Below are positions 11,552 through 22,984 of a stretch of 64,000 bases of DNA, piece after piece; position 1 is the first letter of the stretch; the number at the start of each line of letters is the position of its first letter. The notes beneath the pieces are model-generated. The model ran no database searches and was not told the origin of the DNA. It saw only the letters and a list, made by a program, of their open reading frames with translations. The position numbers were made by a program, and so were the translations under genes. Location of the stretch: positions 13,285,426 through 13,349,425 of the forward strand of contig JAJEKV010000036.1 in NCBI GenBank assembly GCA_021234155.1, read 5' to 3'. This DNA comes from Isoetes taiwanensis (Eukaryota > Streptophyta > Lycopodiopsida > Isoetales > Isoetaceae).

Positions 11552-14500
11552 TGTTGCCCATTTTTGGCAACATGGACTAGCATCTATGTATCAAAACTTT
11601 TGTTTCATCTATATTTCCTCTAAGGAAAAGTTCCAGGCTATTGTGATCCCATTAGAGTTTGGAAGAGTTTGGAAGGCATTTGGGATCTCCTTTTATAGCC
11701 TAATCTTTTCCTTGAGGTAAAGCACCTTTCTAGACACATTCCCATTTGTTTAACATTTTTTCCTTTGATTTGAAGAATAGCAAGTTTATCAAGGAGCCAC
11801 AAGGCATTTTACCAAAATTCAACCTTATGAAGCTTACTTGAGTTGCATTAGTAGTTTTGAAGTCACACACATGAGGATGCCATCTTGGAAGTGAAATGTG
11901 CTCTTATTTTAGCCTTGAAGTTTGGAAGACCCTTATAGAAGTTTGGAAGACCCTTAGGTTTTGAGCAAACTTATTTTCACTATGAGGTATGATTTGAGCA
12001 TTAGAAACAATTTGAGATGAAATCAAGTGCTACAGAGGTACCCATCTTTTCTTCATTCCACTCATCTTATATCCACCTTTTTATATCCTATGAACCTTTT
12101 AAAACCTTTCTTTCACCATTTTTTCCACTTTCGAGACCTTTTCTCATCATTCCACTACCCATTTTTTTTTGTCTTACCTTCATTTGAGAATTGCCCCCTA
12201 ATGACCTTGAAAACCTTCAAAGGCAAGAAAACTCTATTTTCACCCTCATTTCATCTTCCTAAACCCTCTTATAGCCTATTTACACCTTTTCCCCATTCTT
12301 TTCCCATGATTTTTTCACCATCCCCAAGTTGCAGTATTCATTGACCATGGGTCAAAAGGGACCAAAATTCAAATGTTTCAGTTTGACCTAAAATCTCTCT
12401 AGATGGAAAGTTTGGCAAAAAAGAGCTAATTTGGTCTTTTAAAATTTGGAAAAAACCCTCGGAAAGGCCTTCAAATTTGGATTCTTGGGATGCGTGCCAT
12501 AAAAATAAAAAACCTATTCTAGCCTATCTACCCTATCTATTTCTACATCATTCCACGTCACCCCCATTTTCATTCTCATTTCCACGTGGCGGCGTGGGGG
12601 GGGCCGACACTGGGCCGGGTGTCCCCTCTCGCGGCATGCATGCACAAATATTAGCCGAAGTCAAATTATGCCTTATATACAGGAGCCTCCAGAACCATTT
12701 TAGCCTGTGGGATATATGGCATTCAAGAATTTTTTCGATGAACCCTAAAAAATAGGGGAGCCTGCTAAATCCGGCCAATTTGTGCCTAAATTTGATTGAA
12801 TCCCGCCAATTTTCACCCGAAATTATCTCCTGACTCTTTTCCGAGACCTTGGGGATCCTCTGTGGCACTTGATCCATTAGAAATTGCTCAAATTTTGGCC
12901 TAAAATCACTCGGCCGAGCTAGCTTTTGGGAAGAACAATTCTTAAGTCAGGAATACAGATCAAATCAACACGTCCCCTCAGAGATAGACCTCTGTGATCT
13001 TGGCGCATTCGACATTTTGATATTATCTTGTTCTCGCTTTCTGCTCAAATTGTGTTCTATTCTCGCCGAAATTGAAGATCTACCATGGCGTGACTTGTCT
13101 GACATCAAAACGCTTCAACTGCAACTCAAGAAATTTCTTCATTTTGCTTTTTGGGTAGTTTGAGGCTTCCTAGAAGCTCAGACTGCTCTGGAATCTGCTC
13201 TCAAGCATCATTATTTGGGTAATACCTTTTAATACTATTGGACCTTTCGTCAGACATCTTGCTATAATATACATTCTTTGCCCGAAAAATTATTGTCATC
13301 ATTATTCATTTATCTTGTAAAATCTTGTATTGTTTGTTAAAGTTAAAAAACCAAAATACAAAGCCAAAATATTTACTTCAAGTTATATCCCATTCAAATA
13401 GTTATATTTCATCCTCATAATGATCCTAGGAGCCTATACATCCCAAGAAAACCTATAACAAGATTTTTCTTCATAATCATTCACATTGGTTGCCTTTTTC
13501 TTGAGGCTTTGGCTATTCTCAGAAAAAACTAAAACATCTTTTTGCTATTTAAAACTTATGCACGTGATCTAGAGACTATTTTGAAGTTGCCTGCACAGAT
13601 TTCAACTCAAAATTCCTTATCAAACTCCATCTGCAAATTTTGGCTCTTTGTTTTGGCACTGGCCAACTTTTTGACCTGACTTTGACCTCGGTTTTCTTGA
13701 CCTTCCTTTATCCAAATCAAGCCAAATTTTCACCAGGAGTTTCCTCTGATTGTTGACCATCTGTACCACCAACCAGATCCCAAAAATCTCAAAAGATGTG
13801 TCTTCTAGGTCAGTTTTTGCTCTGACAGTTTTTTCAGTTTCAGGGACTGTAGTGATTTTGAAAAAACCAGCATTCCAAAATGACTTTTCTCGCTTCATAT
13901 GTTAACACTAGAGTTGTCTCAGGGACCTGTTTGGGTTCATCAACCCGTATGGGTCCCTCAATCCCTTCTCCGTATTAGGGACTAGTTCTTCATGATACTT
14001 TATGAGATTTTAAATATGAACTCCTGAATTGTAAGATTAACTCGAAGTTGTACCACCATATTCAATGGCAAAATAAAATTCTTCACAAGTTTGGCACAAA
14101 TCGCACCTTGAAATACACTCAATTCAATGGTTTTGATGATATGATATAATCTCATGACACTCAACATGGAATACAAATTTCAAGATACCATTAATTTTCT
14201 ATGAACATAGCCTACAAATGCTACTCATTTTTCAAATTTCATGTGATTTCATAAATATTTGATATAGCAATGCGCAAATCATAATTTCAATCCTTGAGAG
14301 ACCCAGTCGGGTCCCTAAGGAATTTCTGAAAAACAGACATCCAAGAACCATTTCATATCCATGATATTTGAAATAGAATAAGAATATGAAGGTACTATTA
14401 TTTTTCAATGGAAATAGATACTAAGTACTACATGTCTTGCTAAATGGATTTCATTTTTTCAAAAAGTGGGGTAGTACTATGAATTTTCAAAATTTTGATC

Positions 14501-15003
14501 CTCGAGGGACCTAACTGGGTCCATAAAGAACTTCTGAACTTCAAACTTTAAGCAATTGTTTCTCGAAAATTCTACCATAGATTTTTCTAATTCTTCTTGT
14601 GATAGATTTTTCATATCATGAATTACAAGATAAAAGAATTAGAATTCCTAGGAAAAATCATGTTCGCAAAATAATGTGAGAAATATTAAAGACTTTGAGA
14701 ATAAACTTGCCCCCTTTGCATTCGGCTCCATATTATATTTGGTAACAGAAGCTTTCTATATTTTTCATAATTTTTTCCTTATATGTACACTCATGGAGGA
14801 CAACATGTTGTGAGTATGTAGATAAATTCTTTATCTCGGAGCTATAATAGAATTTCAAAAAAAGTGTACGAATGAACCCATTTGGGTTCGTCAAGGGACA
14901 ACTCTAGTGTCAAGGATTGATCACCCTAAGTGATCTGGAGGTCCTAACCATTTTGTTTGAGCTTCCTTGAGGTTAGACTAAAATTCCAGGTTTTAGGCTA
15001 ACA
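11552..15003 (+). repeat. 5' long terminal repeat (interrupted)
   Basis: The terminus TGTTGCC-CATTTTT-GGCAACA is itself a short inverted repeat. The body aligns with the 3' LTR throughout, apart from a 1004-bp insertion at 13906-14909, several short indels and scattered substitutions. Without the insertion it is about 2.44 kb. Pyrimidine-rich reading frames at 12027-12344 and minus-strand frames near 13620 occur in both LTRs; they are probably not genes. Confidence 0.92.
13906..14909. mobile_element. 1.0-kb non-autonomous element with CACTA ends in the 5' LTR
   Basis: The segment starts CACTAGAGTTGTC and ends GACAACTCTAGTG. It is absent from the 3' LTR, where TTAAGGATTG is continuous. TTAA precedes it and TCAA follows it, which is best read as a short target duplication with one substitution. 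Inside there are at least four copies, in both orientations, of a GGGACC(T)-n-GGGT(T/C)C phrase followed by CTTCTGAA-like sequence; two are near the ends. No coding region is visible. CACTA ends with subterminal repeats suggest a deletion derivative of an En/Spm-type element. A 4-bp duplication would be atypical, since CACTA elements usually make 3 bp. Confidence 0.8.
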
Positions 15004-15006
15004 TTT

Positions 15007-15025
15007 TGGAGGTCCTACCGAGATT
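15007..15025 (+). promoter_or_regulatory. Primer binding site, tRNA-Gln type
   Basis: TGGAGGTCCTACCGAGATT lies three bases after the 5' LTR. It is complementary to the 3' end expected of a plant tRNA-Gln with CCA added. Minus-strand cDNA synthesis would start here. The tRNA identity is from memory of plant tRNA-Gln 3' ends and could be checked against tRNA sequences. Confidence 0.6.
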
Positions 15026-15046
15026 TTCACCTGGAAGTTGAACTCC

Positions 15047-15470
15047 ATGGCACCAAGAAAGCTTGCTGAGTCTGCCGAGCCTGCTGAACCACCTGAGGTA
15101 ACAGGTCAACCAGATTTGGTAGGGGTAAGCATGAAAGTGGCTACCAGATCCATAACAAATGTTGCAAATGTTTCCACTTTGCCTATTCCTCCACAAGCTC
15201 CTTATCATTTTGAGCTTACTGTACCTGTTTCTCCCCCTTGTTATGATTCTTCCATGAATGCTAACCATTTCTTGAAGACTTTTGAAGAATATTATGAGGA
15301 GCATGGAAAGAAGAAAGGTACCAGGTTTGCTGAGTTTACCAAATGCATGAAAGGTGATGAGGCCAGGTCCTGGTTGGATTTTGAACTGTCAATAGGTACC
15401 AAGTGGGATGAATTGGAACAAAGATTTCTCGCCAAGGTTTGGTAAGACTACTTCAACCCGTGATCTTGTT
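15047..15470 (+). pseudogene. Gag N-terminal part (retrotransposon capsid region)
   Basis: The frame begins near an ATG at 15047 and encodes a gag N-terminus ending with the block FLKTFEEYYEEHGKKKG, GDEARSWLDFELSIG and KWDELEQRFLAKV. This resembles the retrotrans_gag domain, in which a Trp-rich segment follows a conserved W-F pattern. A stop after LAKVW at 15445 and a frame change of about one base separate it from the rest of Gag, which resumes near 15470. It is therefore a broken gag gene. It lies 25 bp after the primer binding site, as expected for the first gene of the element. Confidence 0.75.
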
Positions 15471-16579
15471 TTTGAGCTCAATTCCTTTTCTATTAAATCG
15501 GTGAAAGTGTGAAACAAAGATGTGTGGAAAGATTTAGCTCTTATTTGCTGGTGTGTAATAGGAATCATGTTTCCCACCCAACTTTGCATCTGGTTGCTTC
15601 CTTTATCAGAGGTTTGATATCCAGGCCTAAGATCTATAGGAAGTTATTAAAACTTCAAAAGTTTGGTGAGCTAGACTCTATCCATAAGACATTTGTAAAG
15701 GCTGTAGATTTAGTAGAAATGCTAAGCTATTTGCCCGATGAAGAAGTCAGAGATCCATTCTACCCTCCTCATCAGGATACTGAGCAGGAGTTACATTATG
15801 CTAATGCTGCCCCTGTGTATGCAGTTCAGAAGGAAAAGAAGAAGCCAAAAGCTGAAGAGTTAGACCCTCAAGTTTCAGAAATGAAATCTGAGATAAGTAA
15901 GGTATCTGAAGCTCTTTTAGAAGTTACCAAACAACTCATGGAGTTAAAAAATAGTAATAATGCTCTTTCTTCTAGCTCTACCAGACCTGAATGCACAAAC
16001 TGTGGTAAACCCTATCATAGGGCTGAAAATTGCTTTGCAAGATCTTGTCCTAAATGCCACAAAAGGGGCCATTTTGGTAGAGAATGCCTTGTTTGTTCTT
16101 TTTGTAAAGAGATAGGTCATGAGGAGAAGTTCTGCAGTGTCAAGAATTACCTTGCAAAGCAAGAAAAAGGTAAACAGGTGTCAAATGTTAGTTTTATTGA
16201 GACTTGTGCAGAAGAACAAGAAGAACAAGATGTTATGGTTGTGCAAACACGTGCCAGGCTTCATTCAGGTACCTCTGCAAGTTCTGTTCTACCAATTACA
16301 GCTCCTAAGGTAACATTTCAGCCAAATCCCCAGAATATAGCCCCTCCCCCTGCTCAAAGGTATAAACAGAAAGATTCTGAGCTTGATGAATTTGAATTGC
16401 TTATGAAAAACTCCAAGGTTACTGTAGACTTACTAACTCTATTGAGGATTGCACCATCATACAGGGAAAAGTTTATCAAGAATACCCAAAATGTTGAAGA
16501 AATTGCTGCAGAGACTTGCAACAACATTTCTCAGAGCCTTACCCGAGCACAATCAAGATCCGTGTGCTTTTACTTGTAG
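15470..16579 (+). pseudogene. Gag C-terminal part with three CCHC zinc knuckles
   Basis: This part continues the capsid domain and then a Lys/Glu-rich linker that looks like a short coiled coil (SEMKSEISKVSEALLEVTKQ). Three consecutive CX2CX4HX4C zinc knuckles follow: CTNCGKPYHRAENC, CPKCHKRGHFGREC and CSFCKEIGHEEKFC. They would bind the RNA genome. Most gypsy Gags have one knuckle, so three in tandem is notable. A frame change near 16560 leads into the protease. Confidence 0.85.
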
Positions 16580-17031
16580 TGCTACTATAGGTACTTCCCA
16601 TTTAGATAAGGTCTTGCTGGATGGAGGTTCTTCTCTAAATGTCATGCCTTATCATGTTATGAAAACACTGAATCTCAAGGTAGAAGACAATACTTCTATT
16701 GTTCTAAAATCCTTTTCCAATGCTAAGGTAGTGCCAAAAGGAGTGGTGAGGAATGTGTCTGTTAATACAGGAGGAATCATTGTTTTAGCTACATTTGTGG
16801 TTGTTGATTTTGAGAATGTTAACCATGCTAACATCTATGATTTATTATTGGGAAGAAGGTGGATGAAAACAGTAGATGCTAGGCCTATATGGTCTGAAGG
16901 CATTTGCACCATTTCAAATGGAGCAACTTCCATTAAATTGGTAAACAAAACTGACCCCTCTGCTAATATTAGGTTTATAGATGTGGATATATTGCAGGAA
17001 GAGGAGCTAGGAGTTTACAGTTTAAAGCATG
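16500..17031 (+). pseudogene. Retroviral-type aspartic protease domain
   Basis: The catalytic block reads VLLDGGSSLNVMP, in which DGG replaces the DTG/DSG triad found in many proteases; DGGSS is common in the Tat group. The second conserved block is YDLLLGRRWMKTVDA, the plant LGRPW-type motif. The frame overlaps the end of the Gag frame. It is cut off after GVYSLKH by the 10.8-kb element that begins at 17032. The few codons running on into that element are not part of the protein. This enzyme would have processed the Gag-Pol precursor. Confidence 0.85.
17028..17031. repeat. Left CATG target duplication of element 1
   Basis: CATG here and at 27793-27796 brackets the inverted termini. The reconstructed target AAAG-CATG-CTTT is itself palindromic, so a 20-bp inverted match spans both junctions. 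Confidence 0.7.
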
Positions 17032-17259
17032 ATTTCATTAATTGGATAAAATAACGCAATTTTGAGAATTTTAAGCACACCTTATTTGCTCAAGCACGAA
17101 TACTTTTACCTAGTTCTCGAGCCCAACAAACATGAGGTAATTAACATACACATATACATACAAATTATGTGTTATACTTGTACGTGTACATGATACTTGT
17201 AGAAGCCCAATAATGGCCCTACATTCTACACCAATAATTCACATCAATAATTTTCACTT

Positions 17260-17650
17260 CACTATAAAAACAGCTCGACTCGGGGGTAGAGATCATTCAT
17301 CTCCCATGGCTTCCTCGATGCCTCGTCCAGAGCACATCCGATCTTTCAAGTGCTACTTGAGCTACAACGATCTGAATGAATGCGCAAGAAATGGTGTTAA
17401 TCTTGATCCATGGCTCCAATCTAAGGCCGATGGTCCTGCTAGTGCCTGCAGGAAGCTCACTCGTGTTAAAGTCCACATTTACTGGCTTCCTGATCAGGAG
17501 ATCTATGAGCTGAATAGCATCACGAGCTTTGATGTTGATGATGAGTGAATCAATGTTATCAGTGATGTTATCACCTGTTCAACATGTTATAGTGTAAGAG
17601 CTCTTGTGTTAAGATGAAAAATGCAAGACGTAATGAATAATAAATAGTCT
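17260..17650 (+). CDS. Small hypothetical protein, first of two tandem gene copies
   Basis: A TATA box (CTATAAAAAC, 17262) is followed about 45 bp later by CCCATGG at 17305. From that ATG, 80 codons run to a stop at 17548. The protein starts MASSMPRPEHIRSFKCYLSY and ends with an acidic tail (SFDVDDE). I do not recognise the family. The 3' region (AAGAGCTCTTGTGTTAAGAT, then AATGAATAATAAA) recurs in the second copy, so promoter, coding region and 3' end were duplicated as a unit. A longer upstream start at 17213 exists but lies before the TATA box and is less likely. A single intact small gene among broken ones in the same element may mean it is still under selection. Confidence 0.55.
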
Positions 17651-17799
17651 ACTGTAGTGATGTTATGGATAATAAATAGTATATTGTGAAATGCTTTAAT
17701 GTACCGTAAGACTCAAGTTTCATCTCCATCCTCGATGCCTCTTTAGCAAGCAATTCCTCAGAAATGGATTCCTCAGAGCAAGCGAAGACGTAATTTCAA

Positions 17800-18350
17800 C
17801 CACACCTGAATTACTCAAGCACACGCTTTTAAAGCATACATATATCCATTCGAAAGATGTATTATACTTGTATTTATACAACGGTCTTATACACGAAAGC
17901 AATAATGGCTTCAAAGTCTACCCCAATAATTCACCTCAATAATTCTACCTCACTATAAAAGCTTCTCACTTCGGGCTAAAGTTCATTCCTCTCCCATGGA
18001 TTATTTGCCTTCATCAATTCACCACATCGAGGCGATCAAGTGCTCAATGAGCCACTCGATCTTGTTGGTTGCCTAGACAGGCATCTTCTTCTTGATCCCT
18101 ACCGCGAAGAAAAGCTTTGGGCCGAGATTCGTTGCCTCAAGGTCAATTCATGTAATGATCCATCTGATTTGGCTTCCCCGAGCGAATGAGCTATGAGATA
18201 TCGGGATCACTACTACAGATCCTGAAGATGAATGAATCAATTTTAGCATTGTATAGTGTAAGAGCTCTTGTGTTGAGATGAAAACGCAGAGCGTAATGAA
18301 TAATAACTAGTCTATTGTAACTTGCATGTTATGAATGATATAGTAATTAT
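17800..18350 (+). pseudogene. Second, broken copy of the small tandem gene
   Basis: The promoter matches copy one (ACCCCAATAATTCACCTCAA, then TATA box CTATAAAAGC at 17955), with ATG at 17997. The start MDYLPSSIHHIEAIKCSMSH parallels the first copy's PEHIRSFKCYLSY. The frame stops after about 26 codons and resumes in others, ending in an IGITTTDPEDE-like tail. The downstream AGAGCTCTTGTGTTGAGATG and polyadenylation-like AATGAATAATAA are conserved. Function unknown. Confidence 0.55.
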
Positions 18351-18401
18351 GTAAAAGAGCATTGCATACCTCAAGAGTTCTCATCATCGCCCTTAGCTTC
18401 T

Positions 18402-19700
18402 TTAGCCACTAATTCTTGCAAACCGAGCCCCCACACTACTAGGGATCACCACTGACAATGGCCTGGTCTCTACGGCCCAACCATAGTCTATTGTTTTCAA
18501 AGGTTGGTAGCGTGGCGGGTCATTAGGATTGGGTCTCCAATTCTTGCTCCAGCAATCCCTATACTGCATTGCATATGAGGTTCCCTTTCTGGCAACAGGC
18601 TCAAACCAAGAGACAAACACCTCTTCGTAATGTGGGAGATTAGGGTCCTCTATTGGGTCCTCTTCGGCAAAAGCCAACCACGTCGGGCAGTTATCATGTG
18701 GTCTGATTAGCAAGAGCATTCCTTTCTTGACATCTTGGTAGGGGTCGAATATTTCAACTGGGTTCTTGGGTCTACCCAAGAAAGGCCCAACGTAATGAGA
18801 TGCTTCAATGTGCTCATCCACAAACACTCTTTCGGGTTCTTCCAATGCACTCTGCCTGGTACTGGGCCAGAAATCTTGAATGACAGCTCTACCGGGCTGC
18901 ACGTCCCCAAGCACTCGCAGCAAGGTGGACCAGTAGTCAATAACTTCATTCATGTATGTGTTGGACCATGACTTATCGCCAGCTCTAGAAATAGCTGCCC
19001 AGTGCATCATGTACTTGGCAATAGAAGCTCTTAATGCACCTATATCTTTCAAGCTCCCATATGGTCGCAGGACCTTAGGTGACCCTCTCTAATCATAGGT
19101 AAACCTTGGGCATCCTCCTTCCACATTCTCGATTCCCTTTTCGTGAGCCACTCCCTATGCCCCGCCTCATCTTGTAGAACATTAGTGGCCATCCATCCTT
19201 CATGCAAAACTTGAAGAGTAGAGGTTCCAAGTGACCACATAAACGGTCCTTCTTATCGTGGATAAAACCTTTCACGAATTCCTTCCAATCGAACCTCTGT
19301 CACAAGGTAAGGAGAAGGAGCCTTTGAACTACACCGCCTCAAGAGTTGCATAAGCTCCTAATAGTCAATGCATCTGATCTTCTCATTAGAGTAGAGTAGT
19401 TTCCAAATAGGGCATCTATGTCATCGCGGGTGTGTCCAACCATCATGAATCCCAAATGCACTTGATCAAAGACACCTAACCAAACCAAGTATGACAAGTA
19501 AGAGAAAAGATATCTATTCTTATTCTGACCGAGCAATTATCTAGTCTGCAAGTAAAGCCTCCTAGGCAACTTGTTCGCTACCATGGGGCCTTTGATAGGA
19601 GGCATAAAATCATTTCTACCGCCATTCATCATTTTTGTCCTAAGGTTATCTCAGTTTTAAAATTGCCGCACCCCACCGCTTTCAGACGATCCAGTATCTC
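18402..19700 (-). pseudogene. DUF7869-like transposon protein, C-terminal part
   Basis: Read on the minus strand, the first recognisable block is NKNRYLFSYLSYLVWLGVFD and then HLGFMMVGHTRDDIDALFG. The pattern with NKN followed by GHT(H)-x-DID is what I recall for the uncharacterised eukaryotic DUF7869 family, found in many transposon-like proteins; here the second His is Arg. Frame changes follow (blocks WKEDAQGLP and GHREWL). A long open frame at 18402-19052 then contains MLLLIRPHDNCPTWLAFAEE and VSWFEPVARKG. A Gly-x-x-Leu, Trp-rich C-terminal domain of this kind could be a small beta-barrel. The gene is broken at least three times. It is probably the main mobility or accessory gene of element 1, but that is inferred. 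Confidence 0.5.
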
Positions 19701-22430
19701 TCAAATGGCCCCAATTATCCTCGATCTATTCTCCAAAGTCTTCGGGTATGATTCAAGGATCCCACATGAAAATTAGAATCATCGGGCCGAGGTCCAAAGT
19801 GAGAAGTGGCCCAAGGCACCTATACCATGGCCGCATGAGAGCACCAGTAACACCGACCTTCACCGCTCACCCCTCCATATACATTTCTTTGCTAGCTTCT
19901 CTAGACGAGGGACCATGGTCTTATTCTCGATCCATCTTATCATGTATAATGGTTAAAGCGTGCTCGAGATCTATGAGACAAAGCTCTCCAGACCAAGAAA
20001 GGCTCCCCGCATGAAATCTGGGCCGCCATATGTGATTTTCTCTCCATTGCAAGTACCCTTCTTTCATTTGGATCTCTGGTCTTAGCAAGCTTTTCCTTTT
20101 ATGACAATACAGTGTTACACTTAGAAAATGCTATCCTCTTAGCTATTGCCACCTCTCAATGATTCTCTTTCCAAGCGCATTTAAAGGACGAAGGAGAAAT
20201 ATGCTTGCCCTGTCATCTCTGTAACGGTAATATCTACTTCTTGGTGTATATCCTTCTTAGTCAAGACTGAAGGTAGCCTCTTAACATTTTGTTCCGCTAC
20301 CCTCGCCCGTAATTTTCGAAATGGTGTGGCATCGCTCTCGCTTTTCATCTATGAACATAGATAGCATAAAGATTGCCGTACCAAAGTATGAGACCTTGGC
20401 TTCTTAGACCCGAGATTTCCGCGCTTTCGCCACCTGCGGGGTCGCCATTGAAGAGCTTCTTCCACTTGTAAAAGTGGAAATGGGTATGCCATAGGCTTTA
20501 TGCCATGCTTTCACGCACACCGCTTTGTTATTCAACATCGCTGCTTAACTACACCATTTTCGTGAGCAAAGATCTAGCATGTTATATGCAAAGGTTGTGC
20601 GCCCCGAGGACTTCATGTTCCAAAGAAAAGGTTCTCATGCAAGTTATCTCCCGATGTAAAATTTGCACAAAGATCGCTTTCATGCAAAGAGTGATGACCT
20701 GAAGTCTAGAATAGCCTCAAAGACTAGTTTTTCTTTCACATTTAGTCTCGTGGCGGACGGTCCCGGGTCTCCGATCATTGACCATGCCGTAAGGTCTCTT
20801 TTTGGTGATGCCAATTTCGGTCTAATAGAGTAAGGTTCATTCTCCACATCCTTCTCCTTCACCGCAAACCACGAGAGTAGAAACCGAATGTTATCAACAA
20901 GCACGAAGGCTATGGGCCATCCGACAAGGTCATGCGCTTGGGGCATTTCGCACAGTGCTTGGCAAATGCATAGAGATCTTTTTTCGTGCATTGGAAATAT
21001 GCTCATGATAGTAGCAGCTATCGAGCCTTCCCCTAACTTCACGCCGACACAAAGATGGTTTGGATCGGCAAAAAACGATAACACCATGGGCATAAGCCAT
21101 GTGGCAAAGATTCATGCATGAGTGTGCATGCCTTCTCAACTAACTCATCTCTAGAAAGCCCTTGCACATGATTCGCCTCATTATCGGGCTAACCCCTCAT
21201 TGCCTCTCGGCCCCGCCAGCTTTATGCTTTTATCCGACTCGGTGGGTGCAAGCTTCCTCCTCTCTAACAAGTGGAGCAGCAATGTCCTTCTTGTACCACA
21301 ACACAAAAGTCCCCACACTTCACCCATTTTTTCTATTTCCATTTCTTGAATTGGTAGCGGCAATTGTCCATCCAAAACGCTTCACAATTGAAACAACAAC
21401 CATACCCTCCCGACAAATAATTGTGATGGCGCCGAAATTGTGGACTCTTCCCTCTGCCACCTTTTTTCCCCAAGATATAGCGGAATTACATCCGCCATCC
21501 CGCAAAGAAGAGGTCGTGAATATCGCGTCCGCGATCCTCGTAAAGCAAAAAGCACCGTGATCATAAAGTACTACGTAAAAATAACAACCGAGAAATTAAA
21601 AATGTTCGTGACTTTCGCCACCGCCGATCTTATCGAAAGCATGGGCAAGAACGCTGGCCGCTTTTGCAATCATTCAAACTAGCTATTTCAATAAGAACTC
21701 ATGTGCAAATCACATTTGAGGTTAACAAGTGGTTTCAACTCATAGTTATCGATAGTCGGGAGTTCTTTGGTAAATAGCAAGTGTAGATGGTTGAAGGTAT
21801 CGCGAGCGCCGATCTCGCCGAAAGCACAAAGTTAAACGATTGACTTACGCACTAAAGCATTACTCATACCTCACGTAATATGGTGGCGCCAACGCCTACT
21901 TGAAGCCAAAGACCCGCCGAAGTCGCAGTTGTCATAAAAACAAGTGTTTTGTATCATCCTCATGGAGAAAGAAAGCATATACTTGAAACACGCTTTACAT
22001 TGTATAATAAACACACCGTAATGCACATGTTTCCTTACAACATCTATTTTACATAGTTGCACCAAAGTATCGAGAGGTATCTTATCAATCCATGCAATAC
22101 ATATTGATGTTAGTGTAGAGACTCGCCGGTTGTAGTTATAATTGAAATTCAAGGCAAAGATAAACTTTGAGTTCACTTCACCGAAAGTGATATGCATCGA
22201 ATATGCCTTTTACCTCGCCCAAACCCCCGAATTCGATGCGCTTGAAGAATTCCAAATGTGCAAAGCATGAGTGCAAGCGGATTATGAGCCCTCGTCAGCG
22301 CCTTCAATGGATGCGGGATTCGCGCAAGAAATCCTTGCCCGAACTTGGCCCAAATTTTAGGCGCAGCCTCCAGCGCCTCAAGATCTTGCAAAACAATCAA
22401 ATTTGAATTGGCTTTTCCCGCTTTCACTTG
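19700..22430 (-). pseudogene. Probable upstream part of the DUF7869-like gene, decayed
   Basis: Open segments in several minus-strand frames (for example 20680-21093, with MPMVLSFFADPNHLC and VLVDNIRFLLSWFAVKEKDV) lie directly upstream of the recognisable DUF7869-like region and share its CpG-rich base composition. I cannot identify a domain. Two ATCGCG palindromes (21522, 21799) fall here and may mark introns or the upstream boundary. Treat the extent as a guess. Confidence 0.25.
21522..21813. repeat. ATCGCG-NN-CGCGAT palindromes of element 1, first pair
   Basis: ATCGCGTCCGCGAT at 21522-21535 keeps both arms. 21799-21813 (ATCGCGAGCGCCGAT) is a degenerate copy. Confidence 0.6.
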
Positions 22431-22779
22431 AAATGTTTGTTATGGAATTCAAATTTTGCGCCATCGTCCCGGGTCAGAATCCAAATCGCCTTTGGAGCAT
22501 TTACGGTACGCATAGTCCGTCATGTACCTTTAATGAATTGCCATTATGGCAGAAAGTTGAACGCGGACGTCCAAGTTGATAAACACCTTTTGTACGGATT
22601 ACTTGCTTTTTGGGGCGGGCGTATTCGCACGGACGCATTTATGGCCGGTAATAATTACGGCCGGCCGGCCGGTAATTAATACTTCTGAGGTGCAATTAGT
22701 GCGCCCGCTCGTGCGACGCCATTATGCGAGGCACGATTTTTCAAGCACCATTATGATGAGCGGGCATTTAAATTCCGCT

Positions 22780-22960
22780 GCCGCGTTCTATAAATTGAAA
22801 CTCAGAACCCCTCAAAACAAATTTCAAGACCGCGATTTCTTCAAATACCGGCGCTTCCGACCTCGAGCGCCTTCTCGAGCCTCTCGAAAAGACTGGAATT
22901 TCAGACACACCGCCGCCAGCGATCCCATGGCACCAAAGGACTCCCTCGAGAAGGTAATTT
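22780..22960 (+). promoter_or_regulatory. TATA box and first exon of an element-1 gene
   Basis: CTATAAATT at 22789 is followed 130 bp later by ATG at 22927. The short exon encodes MAPKDSLEK and ends AAG followed by GTAATT, a plausible splice donor. The cluster of palindromes begins 25 bp downstream, inside the inferred first intron. The gene this starts is presumably the plus-strand set of fragments at 23.6-26.7 kb. Confidence 0.45.
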
Positions 22961-22984
22961 CTAACATTTCAGCTCAGCAAGAAG

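Noticed and set aside
12027-12344. A Pro/Phe/Ser-rich open frame near 12.0 kb that recurs near 32.3 kb
   Set aside because: Both lie in the two copies of the long terminal repeat and come from pyrimidine-rich sequence. LTRs of this group are normally non-coding.
13620-13898. A 92-codon minus-strand frame near 13.6 kb, present again near 33.9 kb
   Set aside because: Same reason: the two copies are the two LTRs, and the composition is repetitive.
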